This document shows positions 23,955 to 31,811 of a stretch of 64,000 bases of DNA, in pieces. This DNA is from Streptomyces harbinensis. Its GTDB lineage: Bacteria > Actinomycetota > Actinomycetes > Streptomycetales > Streptomycetaceae. A program made the position numbers and the translations under genes. Under the pieces are notes generated by a model. The model did not search any database, was not told the DNA's origin, and was given only the letters and a program-made list of their open reading frames with translations. Every line of letters starts with the position of its first letter. The stretch's first letter is position 1. The stretch covers positions 1 through 64,000 of the forward strand of contig NZ_FPAB01000009.1 of assembly GCF_900116145.1 (NCBI RefSeq), given 5' to 3'.

Positions 23955-24655
23955 CCTTCTCCTCCCATCGCGACTCCGTGCACCGCCGGGGCCGGTGGCG
24001 CCGCGGTGCTCTCCGAGGTGGTGAGGGCTACGGGATCCCCGGCCGCGTGTCCGGCGCGGTGTCCGGTCCGACCGGCTTCCCGGCCCGGGCCGGACGGGGG
24101 GTTCGCCGGTGGCGTGCCACCGTGCCGCGATCGCCGCCGCGGTGCACCGCCGCTGCGATGTCCGGTCCTTTTCCGGTGCCCGGGCAGCATACCGAGTGCG
24201 GTCACGGAGTGATCGCGGGGCACGGCGGTCGACCGTACGTCCGTCCGCCGGAGCCGCCGGCGCCGCCGGGCCCGCACCGGGGGACCGCCGGGGCCGTGGC
24301 GGGTGACACCCCCGGTCCGGGCGGCAGCAGGGCGCGGCCGGCAGGGGAACCCGTCGCGCGGGACGTCCTGGTGTCCTCGGCGGGCCGGGGTCACCGCCGC
24401 CACCACCATCCGGGCCGGGCCGGTTGCCCCGGTGGCGGTGTGCGGCACCGGCCACTGCGCCACGGACGGTGCACCCGGGTGGGGCGGGTCCGGGCGGAGA
24501 CCTCGCCGTACGGCGGCGCCCGGCTGCCACGTTTGGGAACCGGGACGGGTGGCAAGCCGACGGGTTGTCGCGGTGTACGGCCCGGCCGCCGGGGAACCGG
24601 TGCGGCGCGGGGCCGCGGCACCGCACGGTTCGCAGCCGAGGAAAGGAGCGAGCAG
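23955..24655. other. 700-bp region between divergent genes, no gene seen
   Basis: I see no convincing coding region here: open frames exist on both strands but have no ribosome sites, are Arg/Gly/Pro-rich and match no family. It must contain the promoter of the Tap-like gene on the minus strand (a TATGCT element at about 24195 is a weak candidate) and that of the small acidic-protein gene on the plus strand, whose AAAGGAG lies at 24642-24648. Confidence 0.4.
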
Positions 24656-25006
24656 ATGAGCGCCGGTGAAGACCTGCCGATCCCGGACTGGGACCAGCAG
24701 CCCGCTGGGTCCCTCCCCCACCGGATCCGCAGCCTGGACAGCGACGGGGTGCGCACGCTCCTGCGCCACGAGGAGAGTCACGCCGACCGGCCGGCCGTCC
24801 GGCAGGTGCTCACGGCGCGACTGGAGGAACTCGCGTCGGGCGCCGAGCCCGCTTCCGGGGGCGAGAACGAGCCGTCGGACGCGGCATCCGGCTCGCGCCA
24901 CGGATCGCCCGTGGACCCGGCCACCGCCGCGCCGCCGCGGCACGACCCGCCGCACGGGAACCCGCGGCAGCCGGGCGAGGGGTACCGGCAGGGTCCGGGT
25001 ACCTGA
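24656..25006 (+). CDS. DUF8129-like small soluble protein
   Basis: The ATG at 24656 follows GAAAGGAG and gives 116 residues. The first half, LPIPDWDQQPAGSLPHRIRS with LDSDGVRTLLRHEESHADRP and VRQVLTARLEEL, is the characteristic core of small actinobacterial proteins (now DUF8129): a P-D-(Y/W)-D start and two helices. The second half is a disordered Pro/Gly/His-rich tail. The function is unknown; relatives are usually near stress genes such as the CBS protein that follows 208 bases downstream. Confidence 0.65.
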   Translation: MSAGEDLPIPDWDQQPAGSLPHRIRSLDSDGVRTLLRHEESHADRPAVRQVLTARLEELASGAEPASGGENEPSDAASGSRHGSPVDPATAAPPRHDPPHGNPRQPGEGYRQGPGT

Positions 25007-25214
25007 CCGGCCGGGCCGGGGCCCGTGGCATCCGGCCCGTGAACACCAGCGGCGCCCCGTACCGCCGCCCGGCGGGGTGGTTCGCCCTGCCCGGGGCGGG
25101 TACCCGGTACGGCCGCATCGACAGCGCGCGGGACAGCGTGGCCGGGCCCGGTCGTACCGGGCCGGGGCGACCGCCCGCCGCGGTACGCGCCACAAGGAAC
25201 GACAGGGAGATGTG

Positions 25215-25631
25215 ATGACCACCGCACGCGACATCATGACGCCCGATCCGGTATGCGCCGACAGTGACGATTCCGTCCTGATCACGGCCGCCACCATGCG
25301 CGAACAGGGCGTGGGAGCGCTGCCGGTCTTCCGGGGCAACCAGCTCCGGGGGATGATCACCGACCGGGACATCGTCATCGGGGTGATCGGCCAGGGCGAC
25401 GATCCCTCCGCCGTCACGGCGGGCGACCTCGCGCAGGGCGAGGCGGTGACGATCCAGGCCGACGACGACGTGGACGAGGCGCTGACGACGATGACCGAGC
25501 ACGGCGTGCGCCGGCTGCCCGTGATGGACGACGGGCGGCTCGTCGGCGTCCTGGCTCAGGCCGACGTCGCCCGCGCGCTGCCCGATCCGAAGGTCGGCAA
25601 GCTCGTCGCGGCGTTGTCCTCGACGCCCTGA
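25215..25631 (+). CDS. Two-CBS-domain protein
   Basis: The ATG at 25215 has GGGAGA upstream and gives 138 residues made of two CBS motifs: MTTARDIMTPDPVCADSDDS with GALPVFRGNQLRGMITDRDI (about 1-60) and EAVTIQADDDVDEALTTMTE with RRLPVMDDGRLVGVLAQADV (about 75-126). Paired CBS motifs form a Bateman module that binds adenine nucleotides and senses energy state or redox. Free-standing forms like this are common in Streptomyces stress regulons. An 11-bp stem terminator follows. Confidence 0.92.
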   Translation: MTTARDIMTPDPVCADSDDSVLITAATMREQGVGALPVFRGNQLRGMITDRDIVIGVIGQGDDPSAVTAGDLAQGEAVTIQADDDVDEALTTMTEHGVRRLPVMDDGRLVGVLAQADVARALPDPKVGKLVAALSSTP

Positions 25632-26038
25632 GCCACCGGCCGGGCGCGGGTCTGCGGGAAGACGGCGCGCGGAGACGGAGGCGGACGGCCCCGTGGGTGC
25701 GGAAGCGGACAGCTTGCCGCAGCCGCGGGGCCGTCCCGTTGCGCCATGAGGCGGGGGACGTTGCGGTCCGGTGCGGCGTCGCCGTGCCGGCCGCGGCCGG
25801 GCGCGGCGGGGGTACACGGCACGGCTGGGCGGGGGCAGCACTGCCCGGCAGGTGCGGGCCCGGGGCACCCGGGCAGCGCGGCGGGTGAACCGGGAGCGGC
25901 GGCCGGTCGTGGGAGGCGTGGCGCCGCGCGGGACCCGTGGATGGCGCGTATCGGCGGGCCGGGCGGCCGGGAACGGGAACGGGTGCGGCGGCGGACCGCG
26001 TACGCGCAGTGGTGTGGGCCGCGTGGAACAGCGGACAC
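25632..26038. other. Intergenic region, no gene seen apart from a terminator
   Basis: Frames here are short or low in protein character on both strands. Only the hairpin at 25683-25736 and the flanking G/C-rich tracts stand out. Confidence 0.4.
25683..25736 (+). terminator. Hairpin terminator after CBS gene
   Basis: GGACGGCCCCG (25683-25693) pairs with CGGGGCCGTCC (25726-25736) over 11 bases. The loop contains a second nested stem, TGCGG with CCGCA. It is 52 bases after the CBS gene stop. Confidence 0.6.
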
Positions 26039-26080
26039 GCCCGGCCCCCGACAGGGCGCAGATCCTGCCGGGGGCCGGGC
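26039..26080 (-). terminator. Hairpin terminator after DUF5709 gene
   Basis: GCCCGGCCCCCGACAGG (26039-26055) and CCTGCCGGGGGCCGGGC (26064-26080) form a 17-base stem with one mismatch and an eight-base loop. It lies 46 bases beyond the stop of the minus-strand DUF5709 gene. Confidence 0.7.
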
Positions 26081-26125
26081 TCGGCCCGCCGGGCCGGCCT
26101 GATGATCCTGATGGTCTCTGGTGGT

Positions 26126-26638
26126 TCAGCCCTCCCGGGCCGCGTCGTCCTCCACCTCGTCGCCCGGCTCCTCCTCGGCGCCGGCCTCGGGTTCCTCCGT
26201 GATGTGCACGGACGCCTCCTCCGCCGAAGCGGCGCCCCCGTCGATGCCGACGTCCTCGCCGAGCACGTCCGTACGGCGCTCGCCCACTTCGTTCACCTCC
26301 GTGAGCCGGCCGGCGCGCTGTTCGCCGCGGATCTCGGCCCGGGGTTCGCCTTCGCCGTGCGGAACGTCGCCGATGCCGTTGTCGTCGGCCGGCGCGACAT
26401 CGGGGTTCTCGCGGGCGAGCCGCTGGTCCAGGGATTCCCCTTCGTGTTCCTCCTCGTCCGTCGTGCCGAAGGCGTCCACCGCGAGCGGCCGTTCCGGCGG
26501 TGAGTACCCCTCCGCCATCTGGTCGTCGAGGTCGCGTTCGTCGAGAGAGTTCTCCATGTCGGGCTGCTCGCTCGCCGGCAGGCGGCCGTCGTCCTCCGGC
26601 GGCTGGTACACGTCGTCGCCGCGTCCTTTGTCGGCCAT
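26126..26638 (-). CDS. DUF5709 acidic protein
   Basis: The 170-residue protein is very acidic and low in hydrophobic residues. DVYQPPEDDGRLPASEQPDM with NSLDERDLDDQMAEGYSPPE (about 9-48) and LDQRLARENPDV (about 70-81) are the recognisable core of DUF5709 proteins of Streptomyces. There is no signal peptide; the protein is probably largely disordered and cytoplasmic. Its function is unknown. The start at 26638 has AAGGAGC just upstream. Expression in osmotic or stationary stress has been suggested for such proteins generally, but nothing in this sequence shows it. Confidence 0.85.
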   Translation of the reverse strand: MADKGRGDDVYQPPEDDGRLPASEQPDMENSLDERDLDDQMAEGYSPPERPLAVDAFGTTDEEEHEGESLDQRLARENPDVAPADDNGIGDVPHGEGEPRAEIRGEQRAGRLTEVNEVGERRTDVLGEDVGIDGGAASAEEASVHITEEPEAGAEEEPGDEVEDDAAREG

Positions 26639-26702
26639 GGGATGCTCCTTCCCATCGGCGTTCGGCTGTCCGGCCCGGCGGGACCTTCCGCCGGCCCCGG
26701 GG

Positions 26703-27029
26703 TCAGCGACCGAGGGCCTTGCGCAGTTGTTCCTTGTTCATGGAGGACCGGCCGTCGACGTTCTTCTTCCGCGCCTCGGCGTAGAGCTGGTCCTTGGTCG
26801 GGCCCTGCGCGCCCTGGTGCGAGCGCTCACCGCCGCGCCGGTAGGCCGACTTGGGGTCGCGGGTGGAGGTCTTGCTGGCGGTCTTGGTCTCACCGGCCCG
26901 CGCGCGCTGCTTGTTGACGGTGCGGGCCGCGATCTCCTTCGCCCGGCCCTCGGACGCGCCGCGCTTCTTCTGGCCCTTCTTGATGTGCTCGTACTGGCGT
27001 TCTTCCTTCGCGTTCGATCCGGCCGGCAC
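26703..27029 (-). CDS. Plasmid-stabilisation-type basic protein with Rho-N/SAP-like end
   Basis: The GTG at 27029 follows GGAGAGGAG and gives 108 residues: VPAGSNAKEERQYEHIKKGQ, then ASEGRAKEIAARTVNKQRAR and the C-terminal TKDQLYAEARKKNVDGRSSM plus NKEQLRKALGR. The last 30 residues resemble the Rho N-terminal/SAP-like helix-extended-helix nucleic-acid-binding fold. The whole protein is strongly basic. Homologues in Streptomyces are annotated as plasmid stabilisation proteins, with no demonstrated mechanism. It is transcribed toward the DUF5709 gene's upstream side, on the same strand with a 64-base gap. Confidence 0.75.
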   Translation of the reverse strand: MPAGSNAKEERQYEHIKKGQKKRGASEGRAKEIAARTVNKQRARAGETKTASKTSTRDPKSAYRRGGERSHQGAQGPTKDQLYAEARKKNVDGRSSMNKEQLRKALGR

Positions 27030-27395
27030 GGCTCGCTCCTCTCCCTCTGCTGCTGCTCCGGGCGGCTGAGGGCCGCCAACCTGCCCCTTCGGGTAGCCCG
27101 TGCGCCGGTGCCCGAAACGTTCCGGCAGCGGCGCCGGGTGCACACACCGTTGACCTGCGGTTTCGCCCGACCGGACCGTCCGGCGCGGCACCGCGTCCGG
27201 CGCGCCGTGGGCGTGGAGGGGCGCGTTTTCCGTACGGCGTCCCGTCGTCCCGGCGTCCCGCTCCCGGTGGATCGGCTTCTCCGGAGACCGCCGGAGGTCG
27301 GGCCGCCGGAAATCGGGGTGCCAAGGCGCGGATAGATCCACCGGACCGGTCGCGTCTGAGTCATGACAGCACAACGACATGCCCTTGGAGGGTTC
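27030..27395. other. Upstream region of the secreted/sigma operon, no gene seen
   Basis: This 366-base region separates a minus-strand gene from the plus-strand secreted-protein operon. It should hold the operon's promoter. A GGAAAT word at about 27308 could be an ECF-type -35, but no convincing -10 partner is evident. No protein-like frame is present. Confidence 0.35.
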
Positions 27396-27941
27396 ATGAC
27401 CGTACAGTCCACGCTCAGGCGCACCCTGCTCACCGGTGCCGCCACGGCCGCGGCCCTGGTGGTGCTCCTCCCGCAGACGGCGCAGGCCGGCGGGATGGAT
27501 GTGATCGAGGTCCAGCCCTATGAGCGGGTCGAGATCAACGATCAGTGGGTGATGGGTCTGCTGCCCGAGGGCAACCAGAACTACGTCGTCTCCTCCCCCG
27601 CGTCCTTCGACGCGCACATCGAGGCCGCCAAGAACTACCCGGGCAGCGACATCCTTCCGGACAGCATCAGCGCCGGCGTGTACGGGGAGGACGGCGAGAT
27701 CCTCCTGCTGGAGGGCTCCTGGCGGCTGGCCGACGGGGTGCCGTTCATCCAGGTCACGCCCGAGGGGCAGGACTGGGGCTACGGGGCGCAGCCGGTGGTG
27801 CTGGAGGACGAGGAGGGCTGGGGCACGTACTACTTCGACCCGGCCGTGTGGCAGATCGAGGGCGTCGACACGTACACGATCACCGCTTCGGACGCCGACG
27901 GTGAAGTGTTCGACGAGATCGAGGTCTCCCTCGGCTTCTGA
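27396..27941 (+). CDS. Secreted protein, paralogue of the anti-sigma outer domain
   Basis: The ATG at 27396 follows GGAGGG. Residues 1-31 are a Sec signal peptide (TLRRTLLTGAATAAALVVLL, cleavage expected after AQA). The mature 150 residues match the outer domain of the membrane protein two genes downstream along their whole length: QPYERVEIND/EPYERVVISD, LLPEGNQNYVVSSP/LLPEGRQNFLLSSP, DSISAG/DSVSAG, GSWRL/GAWRL, GWGTYYFD/GWGVYYLD and SDADGEVF/YDADGEVF. It lies 20 bases before an ECF sigma gene in the same operon. It has no known domain. It is probably a soluble partner, competitor or ligand-binding partner of that sensor domain. Confidence 0.8.
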   Translation: MTVQSTLRRTLLTGAATAAALVVLLPQTAQAGGMDVIEVQPYERVEINDQWVMGLLPEGNQNYVVSSPASFDAHIEAAKNYPGSDILPDSISAGVYGEDGEILLLEGSWRLADGVPFIQVTPEGQDWGYGAQPVVLEDEEGWGTYYFDPAVWQIEGVDTYTITASDADGEVFDEIEVSLGF

Positions 27942-27961
27942 CCGGTAGCAGGCACCCCCAC

Positions 27962-28531
27962 ATGACTCGTGCACCCGAAGCCCACGACGCCGACTTCCGG
28001 GCCTTCGCCACCGGACGGTGGCCGCGGCTGCTGCGGACGGCGTATCTGCTGACCGGCCATCACCACGACGCGGAGGATCTGGTTCAGGTGGCATTGGTGA
28101 AGGCGTACGCGCGGTGGCACCGCGTGGCGCAGGCCAGTGATCCGGACGCCTATGTGTGGCGGATTCTGATCAACGCGCACCGGGACCGGATCCGCGGGCT
28201 GCGGGTGTTCGAGTGGCTGACGGTCCGGTTCCCGGAGCGGTCGGAGCGGGACCGGACCGAGCAGGTGCTGGACCGCGAGGTGCTGGCGCGCGCGTTGCAG
28301 CGGCTGCCGCCGCGGCAGCGCGCCGCCGTGGTGCTGCGCTATATAGAGGACCGCACCGAGACGGAGGTCGCGGCGCTGCTCGCGGTCCGGATCGGCACGG
28401 TGCGCAGCCGGGCGGCGCGCGGCCTGGAGAAGCTGCGCGCCGACCCGGCGGTCCGGGAGCTGCGTGCCCCGGCCGGAGAACAGGAGGTGACGGACCGTGC
28501 CGGAGCGGCACAGCGAAGCGGAGTTCGCTGA
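27962..28531 (+). CDS. ECF RNA polymerase sigma factor (SigE-family type)
   Basis: This 189-residue protein has sigma region 2, FRAFATGRWPRLLRTAYLLT with GHHHDAEDLVQVALVKAYAR (about 11-57), and region 4, ALQRLPPRQRAAVVLRYIED with RTETEVAALLAVRIGTVRSR (about 115-160). It belongs to the short SigE-family/sigma-70 ECF group common in Streptomyces. Its 3' end overlaps the following membrane protein gene by 35 bases, so the two are translationally linked in the way sigma and anti-sigma genes usually are. The upstream gene encodes a secreted protein of the same family as the anti-sigma's outer domain. Confidence 0.92.
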   Translation: MTRAPEAHDADFRAFATGRWPRLLRTAYLLTGHHHDAEDLVQVALVKAYARWHRVAQASDPDAYVWRILINAHRDRIRGLRVFEWLTVRFPERSERDRTEQVLDREVLARALQRLPPRQRAAVVLRYIEDRTETEVAALLAVRIGTVRSRAARGLEKLRADPAVRELRAPAGEQEVTDRAGAAQRSGVR

Positions 28532-29243
28532 GAAACTGCGCCGGGCCGCGGAGGTGGAGGCCGGGGCGGGGGCGGCGGAGCCTGGGCCGGTACCGGTGGA
28601 CGACCTGATCCGCCGGGGCCGTGCGCTGCGGTTCCGGCGGCGGGCGGCGGTGGTGGGCAGCGCGGGCGCCGTGGGTGTGCTGGCGGTGGTCCTGGCCGCC
28701 GGTCCCCTGTGGTGGCCGGGCGGCGGGGCGCCGGGGGACGAGCGGGTGCCGCCCGCGGCCACGGGCGGGGCGTCGCCGGCGCCGTCCGCGCGGGACGGTG
28801 CCGGTGGCCCGCCGGTGGAGGTGGAGCCGTACGAGCGGGTCGTCATCAGCGACACGCTCGTGCTGGCCCTGCTGCCCGAGGGGAGGCAGAACTTCCTGCT
28901 CTCGTCTCCCGAACACTTCGAGGAGAACCTGGAGATCGCCGCTGGCCTGGAGGGCGACAACATTCGCCCGGACAGCGTCAGTGCCGGCTACGACTTCGAC
29001 ACCGATCCGCTGGTGTACGGCGCCTGGCGGCTGGAGGGGACGCCGTCACGGATCGTGGTGGTACCGGAGGACGGTGACGAGGAGTACCCGGCGACGCTGG
29101 TGATGCTCACCGGGGAGCCGGGCTGGGGGGTCTACTACCTGGACGCCGCCTCGATCCCCTCGCTCGCGGGCGGCTTCCGGGTCGTCGCCTACGACGCGGA
29201 CGGTGAGGTCTTCGCCGACTTGCCGGTGGCCATGCCCTGGTGA
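28497..29243 (+). CDS. Membrane anti-sigma-like protein with outer sensor domain
   Basis: The GTG at 28497 follows AGGAGGTGACGG, inside the end of the sigma gene. The 248-residue product has a short charged cytoplasmic segment (1-46: RHSEAEFAEKLRRAAEVEAG and VDDLIRRGRALRFRRR), one transmembrane helix (about 50-72), a Pro/Ala linker (73-105) and an outer domain (106-248). The outer domain is a paralogue of the secreted protein encoded at 27396. There is no zinc-binding HxxxCxxC of the ZAS class, so sigma binding would rest on the short N-terminal helix. Position and topology indicate an anti-sigma factor. Confidence 0.82.
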   Translation: MPERHSEAEFAEKLRRAAEVEAGAGAAEPGPVPVDDLIRRGRALRFRRRAAVVGSAGAVGVLAVVLAAGPLWWPGGGAPGDERVPPAATGGASPAPSARDGAGGPPVEVEPYERVVISDTLVLALLPEGRQNFLLSSPEHFEENLEIAAGLEGDNIRPDSVSAGYDFDTDPLVYGAWRLEGTPSRIVVVPEDGDEEYPATLVMLTGEPGWGVYYLDAASIPSLAGGFRVVAYDADGEVFADLPVAMPW

Positions 29244-29314
29244 GGTGCGCCGCCCGGCTGTCAGTGGTGGCTGGTTGACTCCCTGCCGGGATACCGAGGA
29301 CAGGGAGCGTGACG

Positions 29315-29455
29315 ATGGTCGCCTCGACCGACTACTTCCGGGAGTGGGACGGTACGAGTGCCGAGTCCCTGTAGCCGCTGGCCGGGGATCTGGTGCGGCT
29401 GGCGCGGCGGGCCAGCCGGGACGGGGACGATCTCTACTGCTGGATGGCGCTGTGA
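29315..29455 (+). pseudogene. Small gene broken by an in-frame TAG
   Basis: After GACAGGGAG, an ATG at 29315 opens MVASTDYFREWDGTSAESL, then a TAG at 29372-29374, then in the same frame PLAGDLVRLARRASRDGDDL YCWMAL and a TGA at 29453-29455. The two parts make a sensible 46-codon helical protein if the TAG were a sense codon. It is probably a small gene inactivated by one nonsense change, though a 19-residue peptide gene cannot be excluded. No family is recognised. Confidence 0.45.
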
Positions 29456-29608
29456 GGCGGGGCGCCGCCCTGGCTCACTCTTTCGGGTGAGAGCGGGTGG
29501 GGTGCGCCGCCCGGGCGGGCGTGCGGTGGGCAGGATGCGCAGGGCGGCGCGGGCGTCCGTGTCCGCCGGCGGGGGCAGCGGCCGGGGTGGACTCCGGGGA
29601 AGGGACGG

Positions 29609-30595
29609 GTGACCGAGGGTGCTGATCAGGTGGTGCGCGGACGGGGTGGTGCGGTGAGCTCGGGCCGTCCGCTCCCGGCGACCGCGATCGGTGCGGCGCG
29701 GCTGAGCGAGGTGAGCGAGAACATCTACGCGTACGTCCAGCCGGACGGTTCATGGTGGATCAACAACACGGGTTTCCTCGTCGGTCGCCGGGGGGTGATC
29801 AGCGTGGACGCCTGTGCCACCGAGGCCCGCACCCGGGCCTATCTGCGGGCGATCGCCGGTGTCAGCGACCAGCCCGTGCGCACGCTCATCAACACGCACC
29901 ATCACGGTGACCACACCTTCGGCAACCATCTGTTCGGCGGCGCCACGATCGTCGCCCACGAAGGAGTCCGGCAGGCGCTGCTGGAGTGGGGCGAGCCCCG
30001 GTCGGCTCCGTACTGGACGGATGTGGACTGGGGGGAGGTCGAGCTCGCCCCGCCGTTCCTGACCTATCGGGAGGGCGTCACCGTCCATGTGGACGATCTC
30101 GTGTGCGAGGTCGGTCACATCGGGACGCCGGCTCACACCACCAACGACTCGGTGGTGTGGGTCCCCGAGCGAAAGCTGCTGTTCAGCGGTGATCTGCTGT
30201 TCAACGGCGGCACGCCGTTCCTGCTCCAGGGGTCGGTCAGCGGGGCACTGCGGGCGATGGGGACCCTGCGGGCGCTGGGCGCGGAGACCATCGTTCCGGG
30301 GCACGGGCCGGTCTGCGGGCCGGAGGTCATCGACCGGGTGGAGGGCTATCTGCGCTTTGTGCGGGAGGTCGCGCGCGGAGGCCGGGAGGCCGGGCTGACC
30401 CCGCTGGAGGCGGCCAGGGAGACCGACCTGGGCCCGTACCGCGATCTGCTCGATCCCGAGCGCATCGTGGGCAATCTGCACCGTGCCTACGCGGAGCTGG
30501 ACGGGGTGGCTCCCGGTGGCCCGATCGACGCGGCGGCGGCGCTGGCGGACATGGTGAGGTTCAACGGGGGGAAGCCGCTGAGCTGTCATGCCTGA
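29609..30595 (+). CDS. MBL-fold metallo-hydrolase
   Basis: The 328-residue protein has the metallo-beta-lactamase signature THHHGDHTFGN (about 95-105), followed by GHIGTPAHTTNDSVVW (His at about 176), FSGDLLFNGGTPFL (Asp at about 195) and IVPGHGPVCG (His at about 233), the full set of ligands for two metals. The N-terminal YAYVQPDGSWWINNTGFLVG matches cyclase or flavoprotein-free MBL proteins of Streptomyces. Substrate unknown. The GTG at 29609 is used as start; a GTG at 29654 is possible and would shorten the weakly conserved N-terminus. Confidence 0.85.
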   Translation: MTEGADQVVRGRGGAVSSGRPLPATAIGAARLSEVSENIYAYVQPDGSWWINNTGFLVGRRGVISVDACATEARTRAYLRAIAGVSDQPVRTLINTHHHGDHTFGNHLFGGATIVAHEGVRQALLEWGEPRSAPYWTDVDWGEVELAPPFLTYREGVTVHVDDLVCEVGHIGTPAHTTNDSVVWVPERKLLFSGDLLFNGGTPFLLQGSVSGALRAMGTLRALGAETIVPGHGPVCGPEVIDRVEGYLRFVREVARGGREAGLTPLEAARETDLGPYRDLLDPERIVGNLHRAYAELDGVAPGGPIDAAAALADMVRFNGGKPLSCHA

Positions 30596-30647
30596 GCGGT
30601 CGTGTCGTCCGGGGGCGGTGCGGCGCGCCCGGTCGGCGCACGGCGCC

Positions 30648-30676
30648 GCCCCTCCCCCGGCGGGCGGGGAAGGGGC
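30648..30676. terminator. Hairpin terminator between convergent genes
   Basis: GCCCCTCCCC (30648-30657) pairs with GGGGAAGGGGC (30666-30676) with a single bulged A. It lies between the MBL gene (ending 30595) and the convergent SLT-domain gene (ending 30698). Confidence 0.6.
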
Positions 30677-30697
30677 GGGCGTGGTGGGGTGCGGCCG

Positions 30698-31465
30698 TCA
30701 GTAGGCGCTGTTGACGTTGTCCATCGAGCCGTACCGGTCGGCGGCGTAGTTGCAGGCCGCCGCGATGTTCGCGACCGGGTCGTAGATGTCGGTGCTGGTG
30801 CCGTCCACGTGGTACTGCTCGAAGGTCGGGTCGATGACCTGGAGCAGGCCCTTGGACGGGATGTTCTTGTGGGCGTTGGAGTCCCACATGTTGATGGTGT
30901 GCGGGTCGCCGCTCGACTCGCGCATCAGGTTCTTGTAGATGCCTTCGTACGAGCCGGGGATGCCGTTCTCGCGCAGCACGTCCAGGGCCTCGTTGATCCA
31001 CTGGTCGATCTGCTCGGCCGAGGCCGGCTCCGGCTTCGGCTGGTCCTTCTTGTCGATCACGACGAGCGTGCCGTCCGCGTTGTACTCCGCGCCGCGGCCC
31101 TTGTCGGCCGGCGTGGCGGCTTCGACGTCCGCGGCCGTGTCGGCGGCGTCGGTGGCCTCGGCGGTCGCGGCACCGGTGCCGGTGTCCGCGTCGTCGGCGG
31201 CGGCGGTGTCGTCGGCACCGTCATCGGCGGAGTCGGCGGAGTCGGTGGCGTCGGAGGCGCCGGGCAGCAGCCCGCTCTCCGCCTGGAGGGAGAAGGCGGC
31301 CGGCGCGCTGGTGCTCGTGGCGGTGGGGGCCACGGCGGAGTGGTGCGGCTCGGCCACGGCACCGGGAGCGTGGACGAGGGACAGGGCCGCGGCCCCGGCG
31401 GTCACGATGCCGGCCACAGCAGCCGTGCGGGTCCGGATGCGGGAAACGCCGTGGGTGGCGGTCAT
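30698..31465 (-). CDS. Secreted SLT-domain (lytic transglycosylase-like) protein
   Basis: From the ATG at 31465 the 255-residue protein has a Sec signal peptide (RTAAVAGIVTAGAAALSLVH, cleavage near VAEPHH), a long Ala/Asp/Thr-rich low-complexity stretch (about 40-130) and a C-terminal goose-lysozyme-like/SLT domain. The catalytic Glu is in IYKNLMRESSGDPHTINMWD (about 183-202), followed by SKGLLQVIDPTFEQYHVDGT. The end, NYAADRYGSMDNVNSAY, matches Streptomyces spore-wall hydrolases of the SwlA/SwlB type. It should cleave peptidoglycan outside the cell. Confidence 0.85.
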   Translation of the reverse strand: MTATHGVSRIRTRTAAVAGIVTAGAAALSLVHAPGAVAEPHHSAVAPTATSTSAPAAFSLQAESGLLPGASDATDSADSADDGADDTAAADDADTGTGAATAEATDAADTAADVEAATPADKGRGAEYNADGTLVVIDKKDQPKPEPASAEQIDQWINEALDVLRENGIPGSYEGIYKNLMRESSGDPHTINMWDSNAHKNIPSKGLLQVIDPTFEQYHVDGTSTDIYDPVANIAAACNYAADRYGSMDNVNSAY

Positions 31466-31811
31466 GCACATACACCTCGTTCCTCAGGAGAGCGGGAGAA
31501 ATGCCGCGAAGTGCAGCGATCGCCAGAGTGCGGGCACCCCGCCCCCGGTGGCAAGGAGCTGATCTGCGACCCGGCTTCGTAGGCTCCGTGACCGCTCTTC
31601 CCCCCGCCGGTACGCGCGGCGGCGCGGCCGGCTCCTATCGCGCTTCGGATGTGACGGCCGTCTCGTGCCCCGCCTCACAGCCGGGGGGCTCCAGAGCGCC
31701 CGCGCCGCCACGCTCCGCCTCCGCACCACTACGCGACAGCACCCAATTTCCGCGCCGGTCGTTGAACCGCACGTGCTACAGCCGTCACCGACCAGACATC
31801 TGCACGACCGC
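31466..31811. other. Leader of the SLT gene and upstream of the transposase-like gene
   Basis: The 346 bases hold the long 5' leader of the minus-strand SLT gene. Cell-wall hydrolase genes in Streptomyces often have c-di-AMP riboswitches here, but I could not identify the ydaO consensus. On the plus strand the frame of the next gene is open back to 31665 without a ribosome site. Confidence 0.3.

Noticed and set aside
23603-24655. In-frame open extension upstream of the DUF8129-like gene
   Set aside because: The open frame continues upstream for about 350 codons, but it is antisense to the Tap-like gene start and has no protein character; the AAAGGAG before 24656 marks the real start.
31060-31360. 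GC-rich repetitive tract that looks like a tandem repeat
   Set aside because: It is the codons of an Ala/Asp/Thr-rich linker in the SLT protein and not a tandem repeat or CRISPR array.
31466-31640. Possible c-di-AMP (ydaO) riboswitch before the SLT-domain gene
   Set aside because: Such riboswitches precede cell-wall hydrolase genes in Streptomyces, but I could not find the conserved ydaO motifs in this leader.
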